Shown: in pieces, positions 34,801 to 44,650 of the stretch
Layout: the number at the start of each line of letters is the position of its first letter
Position numbering within the stretch: the stretch's first letter is position 1
NCBI RefSeq assembly: GCF_954871325.1
Contig: NC_088779.1
Location: 16,308,846 to 16,372,845 of the forward strand
Reading direction: 5' to 3'
DNA: 64,000 nt
From: Gordionus sp. m RMFG-2023
Taxonomy: Eukaryota > Nematomorpha > Gordioida > Chordodea > Parachordodidae
Position numbers and translations under genes: made by a program
The notes under the pieces: model-generated
Told to the model about the DNA's origin: nothing
Database searches by the model: none
The model's input: only the letters and a program-made list of their open reading frames with translations

Positions 34801-37702
34801 GTGAACAAACTATTACAATTAGTTTCTAAATGATTTTGTCTAGTTTATCATGTGTATTATTTGGTCAATCAGGCTCACCCTACCTTTTATGAATGATGTA
34901 ATTGTTTTACATCTGATATTTATAAAATTGTTTTGCAATTAATATTTATAAAATTGTTTTGCATTTAATATTTATAGAATTCTTTTGTATTTAATATTAT
35001 AAAATATTATTTACATTTAATATTGATATTAAAGATTATATTTTCTTCATTTGTGTTATTTAATGAAATTATATGTGTAGAGTATAAATGTTTGTTATTA
35101 TATATTATTTTTTACTATGAAAATATGACTTCACATTAATTCATTATTTGATATATAATTATAATATATTATAAGATTTAATATATTTGCAAAAGTCATT
35201 ATAAGAATTTTTTTTATTTTAATTTTAATAAATAATTTAATGTTATGAAAATGGAAAATGGAGTTGAATTTGTAATATTAATATATAAGAGGTATATGAC
35301 TGAAACTTAAAGCTAAAATATGAGATTATTAGTTACCTATTTATCAACATTAGTTTCACATACTTCTCAAAATAAAACACATCTTAAATAAAAATTACCC
35401 AACTTACTGATATAAGATTTTTTATAATGAATAAAATTAATAGAGACTCCTAGATCTAATATAAACCCAGCTATTTATGAAACTTATGTAATTGTGGAAT
35501 GGATAGATTGCAATATTTTGGTTACCATGTAACAATTCCATTATAAATCTCTCACTTCAAACTTATAGGGGCCATTTTGACAGCCATTTTAGCTTATTTG
35601 CTTTTTTAACATTTTTTAATAATTATTTATTAAAAAAAATTATCAATATTAAATTTGCTGCCCTCATGTATATTTTTTTAACGTAGTAAAAATAATAGTA
35701 AATTTTTTAACGTAGTAAAAATAATAGTAACTTTTTTAACATAGTAAAAATAATAGTATTTCTTAATATAGTAAAAATAATATTAATTTTTTAACGTTAT
35801 AAAAATAATATTAATTTTTTAACGTTATAAAAATTATATAATCTTTTTAACGTTAAAAAAATTATATTAATCTTTTTAACGTTATAAAAATTATATTAAT
35901 CTTTTTAACGTTATAAAAATTATATTAATCTTTTTAACGTTATAAAAATTATATTAATCTTTTTAACGTTATAAAAATTATATTAATATTTTTAACGTTA
36001 TAAAAATTATATTAATTTTTTTAACGAAGTCAGTTTAGTTTATTTAGCATAGTACAAAGATTTATTAAGTGTATTTAAAAATTTTGTAAGAAAAATTTCA
36101 AGGAAGCAATGATTCCCTTGCTTCTATGGACGCTTCGTCACTGGTATATATGTGTTTTAAAATAGTTTTTTTTATATAAATTTTAATATTTATGGTATAA
36201 CAAAGATCTATGTAATAATTTTTAGAATTCGAGGAGTATGATTATGCAAATAATTATATTATATAATATGAATATATATAGAAAGATATAACATATTATT
36301 ATTTACTTTGGTTTTAATTAATAAGCTATCAAATTCGTGCCTTAACTCAATCTTCAATACCACAAATTTGAAAACAATATATAAATAATTTGAATTTTTT
36401 AAACATTATCCTTTTATTTTATATAAAAATTGATTAAATAAATATTATTATGATTTTATAATTTAAAAAATTTATTTTATAAATTCATCTCTTCAAATAT
36501 ATTGGCGACCATATTAGATTTGTAAAGAAATTATTATATTTATCACTTCAAATATATAGCGGTTATTTTAGATTTGTAAAAAAAAATCATTCTTTATAGA
36601 TTTCATAACTTCAAATATATTGATGGCCATTTCAAATTTGTAAAAAAAATTTTCATTACAGATTTCATCGCATTATATATATATTGGTAATCTTTTAGAT
36701 CTATAAAAAAAATTTGTAATCGATTTTATCCCTTCAAATATTTATGAGCGTCTTATTATAAAGTAGAAAAAATATACAAATAATAAAAAAATTTCATACT
36801 TTATTTTTATTAATTAGATTAACCATCTGTCATATATAAATAAATCACTATTGCATCAATCCCGATAATGCATTCACTATAATACATTCGCGGTATTAAT
36901 TTTCCTGTAATGCATCGATATTATTTTTGCTATATTGCATTAGCTATAATGCATTAGCTGTAATGTTTTCGCTCTAATATATTCTTTTCAATGCACATTC
37001 GCTTAATACCTTCGCTCTAATGCATTCGTTATAATATTTTGTAATGCATTCGCTTTCTCGCTGTAAATACATTATCAGTAATGCATTCGTGAAAATATCT
37101 ATTCACCGTAATGTATTTGCGATAGTCTATTTTGCGGAAAAAGTTTCGCAGTATAGACGTGATATGGATATTAGATATTTTCAAAATGATACCAAAATTT
37201 AAAACTGTTTAGAATTAAGATAAAATCAATGGTATACTGGAAAATAAATTACATCCATAACTGAAAATAATTTGTACAAAGGTATAAAATTATATTTTTA
37301 ATAATATTATATTCACCTATTTTATCTCGAATAGTATTTGTAAATGCTTGTCCTGAAATTTTATTGGCATTATATGTTTCAAGCATAGGTTTTTGTTCTA
37401 AAATATCCTTGAAAAATTGATAAAGCTAAAATAAAATGTAAATTTAATTTTAAGATAAAGATTACCTTAAGTTGATCCTGCTCTCCAACATATTCTAACT
37501 TTTGAAAAATTTGCCATGTGCATCTTCTTCTTGCTTCTAGTCTAGCTAAGTACCTTCGATACCATCGCTGAATCAATATAGCTGATTTCAAACCTAATAT
37601 GAAAATAATTAATTTATTAATAAATAATAAACTACAATTTAATAATGTTAATCTATTAAATAATTCCGAATTTGCACTTGATATATTTTGATTTCTATCC
37701 AT
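22642..37702 (-). CDS. rdgC/PPEF: Protein phosphatase with EF hands (PPEF/rdgC), N-terminal part
   Basis: Five exons (37702-37636, 37593-37466, 37425-37317, 23004-22844, 22803-22642) total 627 bp and join in frame to 209 residues. Order: a short N-terminal leader (1-23); an IQ calmodulin-binding motif [13 protein letters not shown] (28-40), followed by the family-specific [20 protein letters not shown]; a linker; an [18 protein letters not shown] block that precedes the catalytic domain in PPEF; then [14 protein letters not shown] with GDxHG metal ligands at 194-198. PPEFs are Ser/Thr phosphatases; Drosophila rdgC dephosphorylates rhodopsin. All junctions are GT-AG and phase-consistent. The remaining catalytic exons and the C-terminal EF hands were not found and probably lie beyond the left edge. 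ATG at 37702 follows an upstream in-frame stop. Confidence 0.9.
22844..23004 (-). CDS. rdgC/PPEF: PPEF exon 4
   Basis: 161 bp. The acceptor TTTTAATAG lies at 23005-23006; the donor is AAG|GTAGCT. It begins with two bases that complete the split Glu codon left by exon 3 (phase 1). It ends with [24 protein letters not shown], a conserved pre-catalytic block of PPEF. The intron after it is 40 bp. Confidence 0.88.
23010..23750. other. AT-rich intron sequence, nothing recognised
   Basis: Apart from a short duplication of 'CTCGCATATAATA' near 23116-23145, no structure was seen. Confidence 0.5.
25985..26058 (+). pseudogene. Cysteine-rich integrase-tail remnant
   Basis: A short frame reads [20 protein letters not shown] followed by His. 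The pattern RCxCxKxGxxCxxxCH resembles the C-terminal cysteine cluster of KRBA2-like transposon integrases. Only this fragment is clear; surrounding sequence is decayed and is treated as a fossil. Assignment to a precise transposon superfamily is not possible from this alone. Confidence 0.5.
26390..27180. repeat. Tandem array, about 236-bp units
   Basis: Landmarks 'ATATTC(C)TGACCCC' recur at about 26643, 26876 and 27115, giving spacings of 233-239 bp; an earlier half-unit is at 26520. A second landmark, CCCATCAAGACCAAGAATGA, recurs at about 26790 and 27026. Each unit has C-tracts of variable length. Confidence 0.82.
27240..28090 (+). mobile_element. Retroelement fragment with RNase H-like sequence (fossil)
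   Basis: A clear GC-richer island. Plus-strand frames contain [13 protein letters not shown] (an acidic Asp in a 'DAS' context, as in RNase H) and later [20 protein letters not shown] and [17 protein letters not shown]. The last matches the 'WVPT..N.AD.LSR' end of RNase H domains in DIRS-like and related retroelements. The copy is broken in several places and its ends were not found. Confidence 0.6.
28264..28400. repeat. About 30-bp tandem repeat
   Basis: Five imperfect units of TTTAATAAAATACGAAATAT-type sequence with CATATATTC spacers. Confidence 0.9.
28582..28900 (+). repeat. 5' LTR of the second Ty3/Gypsy fossil
   Basis: Aligned with the split 3' copy. The copies differ by scattered substitutions and short indels. 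The end is placed before TGGTGTTCGG. Confidence 0.8.
31202..31293. other. Compact GC-rich insertion within the fossil
   Basis: About 90 bp of markedly GC-rich sequence interrupt the RNase H region of the Ty3/Gypsy fossil. It can form short stems: ATCCTT with AAGGAT, CACGC with GCGTG, and CGTT with AACG. It looks like an inserted short repeat or RNA-derived sequence; no tRNA promoter boxes could be supported. Confidence 0.5.
32310..32610. repeat. Degenerate tandem repeat
   Basis: Repeated 'GAGAATCATAATTTTATG' and 'AATTGATGATAGACATAATT' words in the 3' untranslated part of the Ty3/Gypsy fossil, with about 70-130 bp periodicity. Confidence 0.65.
33370..34228 (-). pseudogene. ZMYM1-like hAT transposase remnant
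   Basis: From N to C: KEKSEAH-like zinc-finger remnants near 34050-34228; [20 protein letters not shown] at about 33850-33910, matching the 'LPFRGHDES...NRGNFLELL' signature of ZMYM1-like hAT proteins; and [17 protein letters not shown] near 33420-33470, the start of the dimerisation domain (SAERSFS..K.IK). Stops and frame changes separate these blocks. Confidence 0.85.
35670..36030. repeat. Tandem array of about 28-30 bp inside the hAT
   Basis: About twelve units, from TTTTTTAACGTAGTAAAAAT in the left part to TTTTTAACGTTATAAAAATT in the right, showing a gradual change along the array. Confidence 0.93.
36484..36770. repeat. Tandem repeat of about 60-75 bp, four to five degenerate units
   Basis: Units headed by 'ATTTCATC(A)CTTCAAATATAT', followed by TTGG.GGCCATTTTAGATT and an A-rich spacer. 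A related single unit appears near 35550 in the hAT. Confidence 0.75.
36855..37115. repeat. Degenerate TAATGCATTCGC repeat
   Basis: About fifteen copies of words close to TAATGCATTCGCT at irregular 15-30 bp spacing. The block lies at the upstream end of the giant intron, about 200 bp from exon 3. Confidence 0.75.
37317..37425 (-). CDS. rdgC/PPEF: PPEF exon 3
   Basis: 109 bp. Acceptor TTTTATTTTAG, donor ATAG|GTGAAT. It encodes [20 protein letters not shown] then [16 protein letters not shown]. The LYxFF start matches the family just after the IQ region. It ends in phase 1 and is preceded by a 40-bp intron. Confidence 0.88.
37466..37593 (-). CDS. rdgC/PPEF: PPEF exon 2 (IQ motif)
   Basis: 128 bp. 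Acceptor TTCATATTAG, donor CTTAAG|GTAATC. It encodes [20 protein letters not shown] then [20 protein letters not shown]. This IQ calmodulin-binding motif with its arginine-rich tail is diagnostic of PPEF/rdgC. Confidence 0.95.
37636..37702 (-). CDS. rdgC/PPEF: PPEF exon 1 with start codon
   Basis: 67 bp from [23 protein letters not shown] plus LN and one base, then T|GTAGTT. The following 42-bp intron restores frame exactly into exon 2. An in-frame stop lies about 37 bp upstream of the ATG. The leader itself is not conserved enough to recognise, so the start is inferred from frame and splicing. Confidence 0.7.
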
Positions 37703-38000
37703 TTCTTTATTTTGATCGTATTTCCAAAACAAAATTTATCAATAATATCTATAAATATTTTTTATATAGTGAACAAAGAAGGATTTTACTTATAAAAATA
37801 ATTAAAAGACTAACATTCAGAACATGCCCCGCCCGCCTCCCTTTTTTAAGGATACAATCAGGGGCCAAACAATATAACAGAATCAATATTTAATTAAATT
37901 TGAATATATCTGGAATAAATAACAAAAAGATGTTTATGTCTATCTGTCGTCTTTTGTCCATCTCTACCGTATTGTGGTCAGAGGCCTTCATGAACCATAA
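37703..38000 (-). promoter_or_regulatory. Putative upstream region of PPEF
   Basis: Contains a GC-rich patch CCCCGCCCGCCTCCC (37827-37841) about 125 bp upstream of the start codon, unusual in this AT-rich setting. Promoter function is inference from position only. Confidence 0.3.
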
Positions 38001-38009
38001 TTTCTTGAT

Positions 38010-38165
38010 TCACAGCCTAGGTGGGCAGTAAAAATTTTTTAAAAGACCCGGGCCTATTTTTTGTATTTAAATCTCACTCCAGACCCCTATTAAAATAATT
38101 AAAAAACTCAGACCCGCTAGAAAATATAATATTAGACCCATACCGTCCTCCGACCTGGTATTATA
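38010..38165. repeat. Possible short MITE
   Basis: AGACCCGGGCC and CAGACCCGCT blocks between A/T tracts resemble the other short hAT-type MITEs here. No terminal repeats or target duplication could be fixed. Confidence 0.35.
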
Positions 38166-38169
38166 TCAT

Positions 38170-39285
38170 CATATACCTTTGGCATATTTTCTTCCGATTC
38201 TATTTAATTAATCTAAGGAAATGCTTATTTATTGGTTATGATATACCGACATTTATCTTGTGTGTGTCCTAAATTTTTTTGCATAGAAATACTTTGCATA
38301 TTTTTAATGCTATCACATAGCAATTATCATGCTTCAAAATTTTTTAATTATAAGACATCGGTTGTGATTTATTCGGTGCGAATCTCTTATTAACCCATCC
38401 TCTTATGCTTCATTATACTATTTTTTCCTTTTTATATATATTTCTCTAAATGTTCTCTCTTTTATCTTACAATTATTTATATATTATCTATATTCAAAAT
38501 TATTATTACTATAGTTATGCATTTCATTTCGAAATTTTTAGGTAATACTGACCTTGTTCATTATACTCCCTATTATTTCCATTTGTGCAAGTAATTTCCT
38601 TTAAATTCTAATTTTCTCCTCTAAAATTTTCTCTAGGCATAATATGCATTTTCATTATTCATTTTATTTATCTCTCTAATATTCACGATTTTTTTCCTTT
38701 TCTCTTTGATATATGTTCATAATTATTTTAATTTTATTCCATACTTTTTTATATTGCTAATCATACTGTCGTCACACATTTCTATCAATTTATTTTTAAA
38801 ATTTCTGATTTCAAGAATTCCTTTTCTATTTCATTAATTTCTAACTTTTTCTCTACTTTTATAATATTCATTTTTTTTATTTATAATACATATGATCATA
38901 TAACTAATTTTAATATGACACCGATGCAGCATGATCTGATATCAAGTTTTGTAATAAAACTAAAAGGTTTATTAAATTATAGTTTACGATTAAACATTAT
39001 AAATTCTTTAAGAAAATTTTTTTAGCCTTTGTTTTTAATTTTAGTACCAAATGAGTATATATATATATTTCATATTTACCTTATTTTGTTGTTATCCGTT
39101 GGAAATTAGAATTTACATTGTTTTATATTTTCGTTTTTACTTTATTTACTGTGATATTTTGCAAACTGATATTTATATATATTTTTTATATTTTCGTTTT
39201 TATTTTATTCTAACTCAAAATGGTATTTATTAGTGCTATAACATTTTCAGAAAAATTGACCAGGTTCGCTGTCAACATTGATAAA
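38170..39285. other. T-rich sequence, nothing recognised
   Basis: A strongly T/pyrimidine-biased plus strand (about 38400-38900). No gene is supported. Confidence 0.5.
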
Positions 39286-39287
39286 AA

Positions 39288-39350
39288 TATAACGCGTTTA
39301 CGTTCATCGTTAACTTTAAAAAAAAAAACGCGTTCACGTTCTTCCAAAAC
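39288..39350. repeat. Two-copy ACGCGTT(C)ACGTTC repeat
   Basis: AACGCGTTTACGTTC and AACGCGTTCACGTTC lie 36 bp apart, separated by a run of A. Confidence 0.7.
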
Positions 39351-39359
39351 TTTTTCTTT

Positions 39360-39980
39360 AATTTTTTAATATATAATAGCTTATATATCATATTAATTTA
39401 TATAAAATATAAAAATTTATATAACTTTAAAATGTGTTCAACAATGAATAAAAAACCCATGATAAAAATAAAAAATTAAAGTGATTAGATTATAATTTTC
39501 AAACTAAAAATAAATAAATTATAAAAGATATTAGCTTTTTTATATCTATGCCCCACACAAGTTCCTTTTTAGGGTTAACAGCCCATTTTGTTAATGAAAG
39601 TTTTAAAATAAATAACATACTTTTGGATTCTCTTTCAATCGAAATACATTCGAGAGAAAATTATTTAAAATATTTGTTAAAATAATTGAAAATATTTAAA
39701 TCTACAGAATAAAAATTTTACAATAACATTGAATAATGCACCTAATAATAAAATCTTTATTGATTACTTTAAAATATTTATTGATATGGAATAGGGAACA
39801 TTCTATTCTTTACCCATGTAATAAATTTAAAGGAAATTTTAAAAATTTTGACTCCTTCTTTTTTAAAACTGAGAACCATAATCAGCATGATTCGTAATTC
39901 CCCAAACTAATTTTATTTTATATTATATGTAGTTCACTACACTTTCCCCCTAATTTTTTAAAACCATAATTAGATTATAA
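39360..39980. other. AT-rich sequence, nothing recognised
   Basis: No supportable feature before the hAT remnant. Confidence 0.45.
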
Positions 39981-39989
39981 AGGTGGAAT

Positions 39990-40620
39990 AGCACCTATCA
40001 AATGATTGAAGGAGAATTTGGTTATACCTTATTACATTCTAATTCTTAACCATCTAAAAAATGGAATACCTGATTTCCATAAATTTTTTTGAAATGGTTT
40101 TAAATAAGCAGATAGATTATTGGAATATTATAATTTAACTGGTAATGATGCAATTATAGCCACAATACTAGATACCAGGCTTTTTTAAATCAATATTTGT
40201 TGATTATATCAAAGTTAACGGGCAAATTTAAAAAGATTAATAGCTATTCAGATATGTAATTTACCCCTATTTAAATAAATACTATTTTATTTTTAAAGCT
40301 GATAATAATAATCGTCAAACAAATAATGATGAAATTCAAAAAAACAGTCTAGGTATTGTTTTTAAACAAAATAATATTCATGTGCTAATAGATTTTTATT
40401 AGCAAAGAGTTATACTGACTCTTTAATGTGGTGGAAGCCAAATTAATACTGGATCCACATACTCTCACAAATTGTAAGGAATTACCTATCTATAAAAGGA
40501 ACATCAACTGCCTGTGAAAAGCTTTTCTCAGTTGGAACTAATTTGTTGTCATAAAATCGGATTTTCTAAAAAAATATGAGAAAAACTCTTTGTCTTAAAA
40601 TTGGCTTGGCATTATAAATT
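39990..40620 (+). pseudogene. BED-type hAT transposase remnant
   Basis: Plus-strand pieces read EYYNLTGNDAIIATILDTRL (about 40115-40185; the 'YY..T....IA.ILDPR.K' block) and DSLMWWKPN, then LSIKGTSTACEKLFSVGTNL (about 40480-40550; the 'LSI.ATSA.SER.FS.G..L' dimerisation core). Frame breaks occur between them. It is clearly a C-terminal half of an Ac/BED-type hAT; termini were not found. Confidence 0.8.
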
Positions 40621-41124
40621 AAATTATACTTTTTAATTTTGCTTATAACTGGAAGACATACTTTTTATCATCAGTATAATAATTTTTTGTTAAATTCGTA
40701 ATAAATAACTTCGACAATATATGAGAATAAAAAATTTATCGATTCAATGCATTTTGAATTGGCCTAGTATATAATATTTAATGATTTTTACTTTATGTAT
40801 CATTATAACTTAATAGTTGTTAAATGGCTAAATATGAGCCGATTATGATAAATATTACAATCTAGTATTTCTTTAAATTAGAACTTGAAGATTTTGAAAA
40901 TGATAATATACATATTCTGAGTAAATTAAATAGAATTCAATTTTATAATAGTTTTTATATGAACTTTTCAAAAAATATATTTGTTATATTTAAATGTTTA
41001 TGTTTTTAGTTTAAGGCAAATTTTTCATATGGGAACGGACACACCTCCTCCAACATTAACAGAGACGCTATGAATAACGCGCAAAATTTGAAGATACCCA
41101 AATACATAAATCTACATATTCGTC

Positions 41125-41316
41125 TCAATTATTTGCTACCCTTATACAATATATAGTGATTTGGCTGAAAATTTCCTTAAAAACGTTCGCCGCCAAATCA
41201 GAAAAAATTTTGGGGAGACACGTAAAGGCTTTTATGTAAGACAAATGATCACAATAACCATTTTTAAGCTTAATTAACTCTGTTTTATTAATTGGATCTC
41301 TTATAGTTGTAGTCAT
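41125..41316 (-). CDS. Unrecognised 63-codon frame
   Basis: ATG-initiated minus-strand frame beginning MTTTIRDPINKTELIKLKNG and containing FSDLAANVFKEIFSQITIY. Its base composition is less AT-biased than its surroundings, and the residues look protein-like. It may be an exon or a fragment of a dispersed element. I do not recognise the family, and no splice sites stand out. Confidence 0.28.
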   Translation of the reverse strand: MTTTIRDPINKTELIKLKNGYCDHLSYIKAFTCLPKIFSDLAANVFKEIFSQITIYCIRVANN

Positions 41317-41329
41317 TTACGCAATTGCA

Positions 41330-42005
41330 TAACATGTTTTGGTTATTAATTATATTTATTTAAATGATGTACAAAAAGTATTTATGAATCTTTTAAATAA
41401 TTTCTCATGAAATTGAATAATCAGTAGAATTCAAATTATAAACAAATGTAAACCAAAAAAAATAGAATATGATTGGCTTTAAAAATATTATTAAATTTAT
41501 AATGATAGTAAACAAATTTGACATTAATTAAATTGAATAGAGGTACATTAGATTTATTTTTGTTATATTTAAAAGATTGAGAAAAATCAATAAATCAGTT
41601 TTTTAAATAATAATATAAACGTTTGAATTAACAATATTGTTTTAATTGATGCATTTATCTCATAAACAAATATTTGGCATTTATTTTATGATTTTATATG
41701 AATGGTTTATTAATTGATAATTTATTATATAAATATATGAAATTTTGATTATTATCATTCATGTTATAAGTAAACATATTAAAAATATAAAAATACCGTA
41801 AACAGAATCTATAAATAAAATGAATAAAAATTTTTACTGGTAAAATTTAAATAGTTTTATAAAAGTTTATTTTTTAACTTTGAAATCCTTATAATTCTTA
41901 AAATGGGTTCCTTAAATAGTATACCGGCTATTCAACTCTAGACATTTTGCTAATATTTTTCACCTATATACCTTTCACCTAAAACATCTAGCCTATTTAT
42001 CGCTA
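41330..42005. other. AT-rich sequence, nothing recognised
   Basis: No supportable feature. Confidence 0.5.
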
Positions 42006-42012
42006 AAAAGCG

Positions 42013-42262
42013 CATTTTTAGCTTTTTCGCATATCGCTATTTTGAAGAAGACCCAATAAACGCCAAAGTAATTATTTTGCCTAAATTTACCTATAGCTTT
42101 TTGCGTAAGGAGCTACATAAGAAGTCATTTTGACTACATTTTTAGCTTTTTCGCATATCGCTATTTTGAAGAAGACCCAATAAACGCCAAAGTAATTATT
42201 TTGCCTAAAATTTACCTATAGCTTTTTGCGTAAGGAGCTACAATAAGAAGTCATTTTGACTA
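42013..42262. repeat. Tandem duplication, 124-bp unit
   Basis: Two nearly identical units start at 42013 and 42137 (CATTTTTAGCTTTTTCGCAT). They differ by one or two bases, so the duplication is recent relative to its surroundings. Confidence 0.95.
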
Positions 42263-42863
42263 TATTCGCCCAATCTTTTCGTCTAAGGGCCGCCTCCGAT
42301 AAGTAGCCATTTCTTCCATTAAGTATTTCGCCTAAGGAACACTAATAAGCACCAATGGATGCCAATAAGAAACATTTATTATAACATAGATATAAGAACA
42401 ATTACATTAAGATAAATTAGTATTTTTAGGCAATAAACTTGCCCCTATTAACTCAGAAATATTACAACTCCTTAAATTTTACCGTGAGGCTTCCATATTA
42501 AATCTGCCCATTTGTTTAGACCATCAAATATAAATTATAGCCAGTAACATAATCCTCAATGCTATCAATTCCATCAACAAAACCTCATCCAGCAACCTCA
42601 AAGGTCTGAGACCATCTTATTTCCATTCCAACACTTAAAATAAAAATTCCTATCATTTGTCTTATTTCAATTTTAACAACAATAATGTCTCAAGAGAGTA
42701 TTCAGCAAAAGGATTTATTAGGACCTCTATTATTTTGTTTTAGAATTCATAATTTGGTCGCTTAATTTAAATTTTTTTTTAACTTAGATCTTAACTTAAG
42801 GTATTTAGACGATGGAACAATATGTTGCTATTAGGCCAATGTACTATGTACTTTAATATGTGG

Positions 42864-44650
42864 CAGAGACCTGCAGGCCCGGCCCTAAGCCCGGCCCGGG
42901 CCGTATTTTAAATTTTTTAAATATACCCGAGCCGGGCCGGGCCTAAAAAATTTTTTTTAAAATATATCCGGGCCGGGCCTAAGATTGTTAAACCCGGACC
43001 GGGCCGGGCCTTAATATTTTTATAAAAATTTTTACATTATGAGTTAATGGTTATAAGATTATATTATATTATAGTTATGATTAATAATATTGGGTGATAG
43101 TTAACACTACCTAACACCCACAGATCGATCTAATTATTAATTTCCTGCAAATTTATTCAAAGTATTAATATATTTTTTTATAATTCATATCTAAATTTTT
43201 AGAATATATTTTACCAAAACAATCAAATAAAGGAATATCACTTCTTGAAGTTTGTAATACCTTTCAAAGCGAAAAAGGAGAAATAAAATACTTAATATAA
43301 AGCATTTTTTAATTGAAAAATTTGTTTTACACAAGTATCATTTTATTTCTCTTTTTCTCTGTCCCAAATTCAAGCAATTAGTATATAGTCAGGGACAGAT
43401 CGCAAGATGACGGAAAACTATATAAAAGATTATATTAAATTACAAGAGGCTCAGGAAGTAAATGAAATACCATCGACCAGTCAAATTACGACTGTTGTTA
43501 AACAAACTGAATCGTTTTATGACAAATGGGGCGATGGTTCTGGTAATATGTCAATACCCGATGATGAATATTATAATTACATAAATAATAGATAAAACAT
43601 TTAAGGTGGATAATTTGTTAGAGTGGTGGGCAGCTCATCAAAGCGAATTTCCAATTTTAGCAAAATTGGCAATTCCTGCTTCAAGTGCAAGCTGTGAGCG
43701 GAATTTTCACAGAATTCTTGAAGAAAGAAGAAGTAATCTTTAACCTGAAAAGGTAGATATGCTTCTCTTTCTTCATGATAATTTGTGAATTTTTAATATC
43801 TTTCTTGAGTATAGGGTTTCGTCAATCATGCTGGTTTTTTACTTTGCAAACTGTCAAATATTTATTGCATTTATTATATTTACCTTGAGTCATGAAAGTT
43901 TTTAATCCAACATTTTTCATTATTTTTTTTTACAATATTATATAATACAATTATCTTCTTTTGTTAAAAATTTATATTATAAAATAAATTATATTAATAT
44001 TGTGCAATTAGATTATATTTTCAAAATACTATTTATTATACATGCATTTTTTTAAATAGCGATTTATTTTTATTTTATAAATTAAATAGTAAATTAAATA
44101 CAATATATTATATTCTCAAAATATTTTCCATTTTTATAAATTAAATATTAATATTATTATTTTTAAATGCAATATAAAATATAGTATATGCTCAAAATAT
44201 TATTACCATTTTTATGAATATTAGTTTTATTTTTATAAATGCAATATAAAATATAGTATATGCTCAAAATATCCATTTTTATAAATAACAGTTTTATAAT
44301 TTTTATAAATTCAATATAATATTCTCAAAATATTAGCTTTTTACATGTATTTTTTAAATAATAAGCGATAATACTCGCTGAAAAATATGGTAAAATACCT
44401 CAGGGGTGAATTTTTGTATATACCAGGTCGAATATAATTTTAAAAAATATCCGGGCCGGGCCTTAAGTTTTTAAATCCGGGCCGGGCAGGGCCGTAAAAA
44501 TTTTTTTTAAAAAATATCCGGGCCGGACCTTAAATTTTTAAATCTGGGCCGGGCCGAGCCGTAAAAATTTTTTTTAAAAAATATCCGGGCCGGGCCTAAA
44601 AAATTTAAAACCGGGCCGGGCCGTGCAAATGGTACCTCTGCAGGTCTCTG
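42864..44650 (+). mobile_element. Hobo-like hAT (internally deleted) inserted in LINE
   Basis: A 1787-bp element starting CAGAGACCTGCAGGCCCGG and ending CCTCTGCAGGTCTCTG, with the perfect 8-bp duplication ATATGTGG (42856-42863 and 44651-44658). Both subterminal regions consist of GGCCGGGCC-type blocks and A/T tracts; the right side has at least four. Only the C-terminal end of a transposase remains. A second copy begins, in reverse, at 63141. Confidence 0.95.
43407..43790 (+). pseudogene. hAT transposase C-terminal region
   Basis: The first frame (43407-43595) reads MTENYIKDYIKLQEAQEVNE, ending YYNYINNR. After a frame break, about 43615-43790 encodes LEWWAAHQSEFPILAKLAIP, ASSASCERNFHRILEERRSN and DMLLFLHDNL. 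This is a typical Ac/hobo dimerisation domain (WW..H...P.LA.LA...L..PASSA..ER.F......R..L.P..V..LLFL..N). The catalytic core is absent, so the copy is non-autonomous. Confidence 0.85.

Larger units (their letters stand above)
33161..36143 (-). mobile_element. hAT transposon inserted in an LTR
   Basis: A 2983-bp element with terminal inverted repeat CAGTGACGAAGCGTC (15 bp, perfect) and the perfect 8-bp duplication GTATATAT (33153-33160 and 36144-36151). The transposase is on the minus strand in three recognisable pieces between 34228 and about 33370. The right 1.7 kb is AT-rich and contains a tandem array (35670-36030). Coding breaks show it is inactive. Confidence 0.95.
28582..36376 (+). mobile_element. 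Ty3/Gypsy LTR retroelement fossil with hAT in its 3' LTR
   Basis: The 5' LTR (28582 to about 28900) and the 3' LTR (33027-33160 plus 36152 to about 36376) share TGTGATTGGTTGAAAG and TATGGTATAACAAAGAT. A TGG follows the 5' LTR, as for a primer site. In order: a zinc knuckle ([17 protein letters not shown], near 29430), an aspartic protease motif [14 protein letters not shown] (near 29728), RT-like sequence, RNase H sequence near 31324-31656 ([14 protein letters not shown]), and an integrase zinc-binding region near 31900-32020. It is broken many times. LTR divergence suggests moderate age. Confidence 0.85.
23005..37316 (-). other. Giant phosphatase intron, 14.3 kb, filled with repeats
   Basis: Donor ATAG|GTGAAT at 37316 and acceptor AATAG at 23005. 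Contents in window order: unassigned AT-rich sequence (23010-23750), a palindromic element (23750-27180), a retroelement fragment (27240-28090), a short tandem repeat, a Ty3/Gypsy fossil with a nested hAT (28582-36376), then two tandem-repeat blocks up to 37130. An additional small exon inside cannot be excluded, but the phases on either side match without one. Confidence 0.8.
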
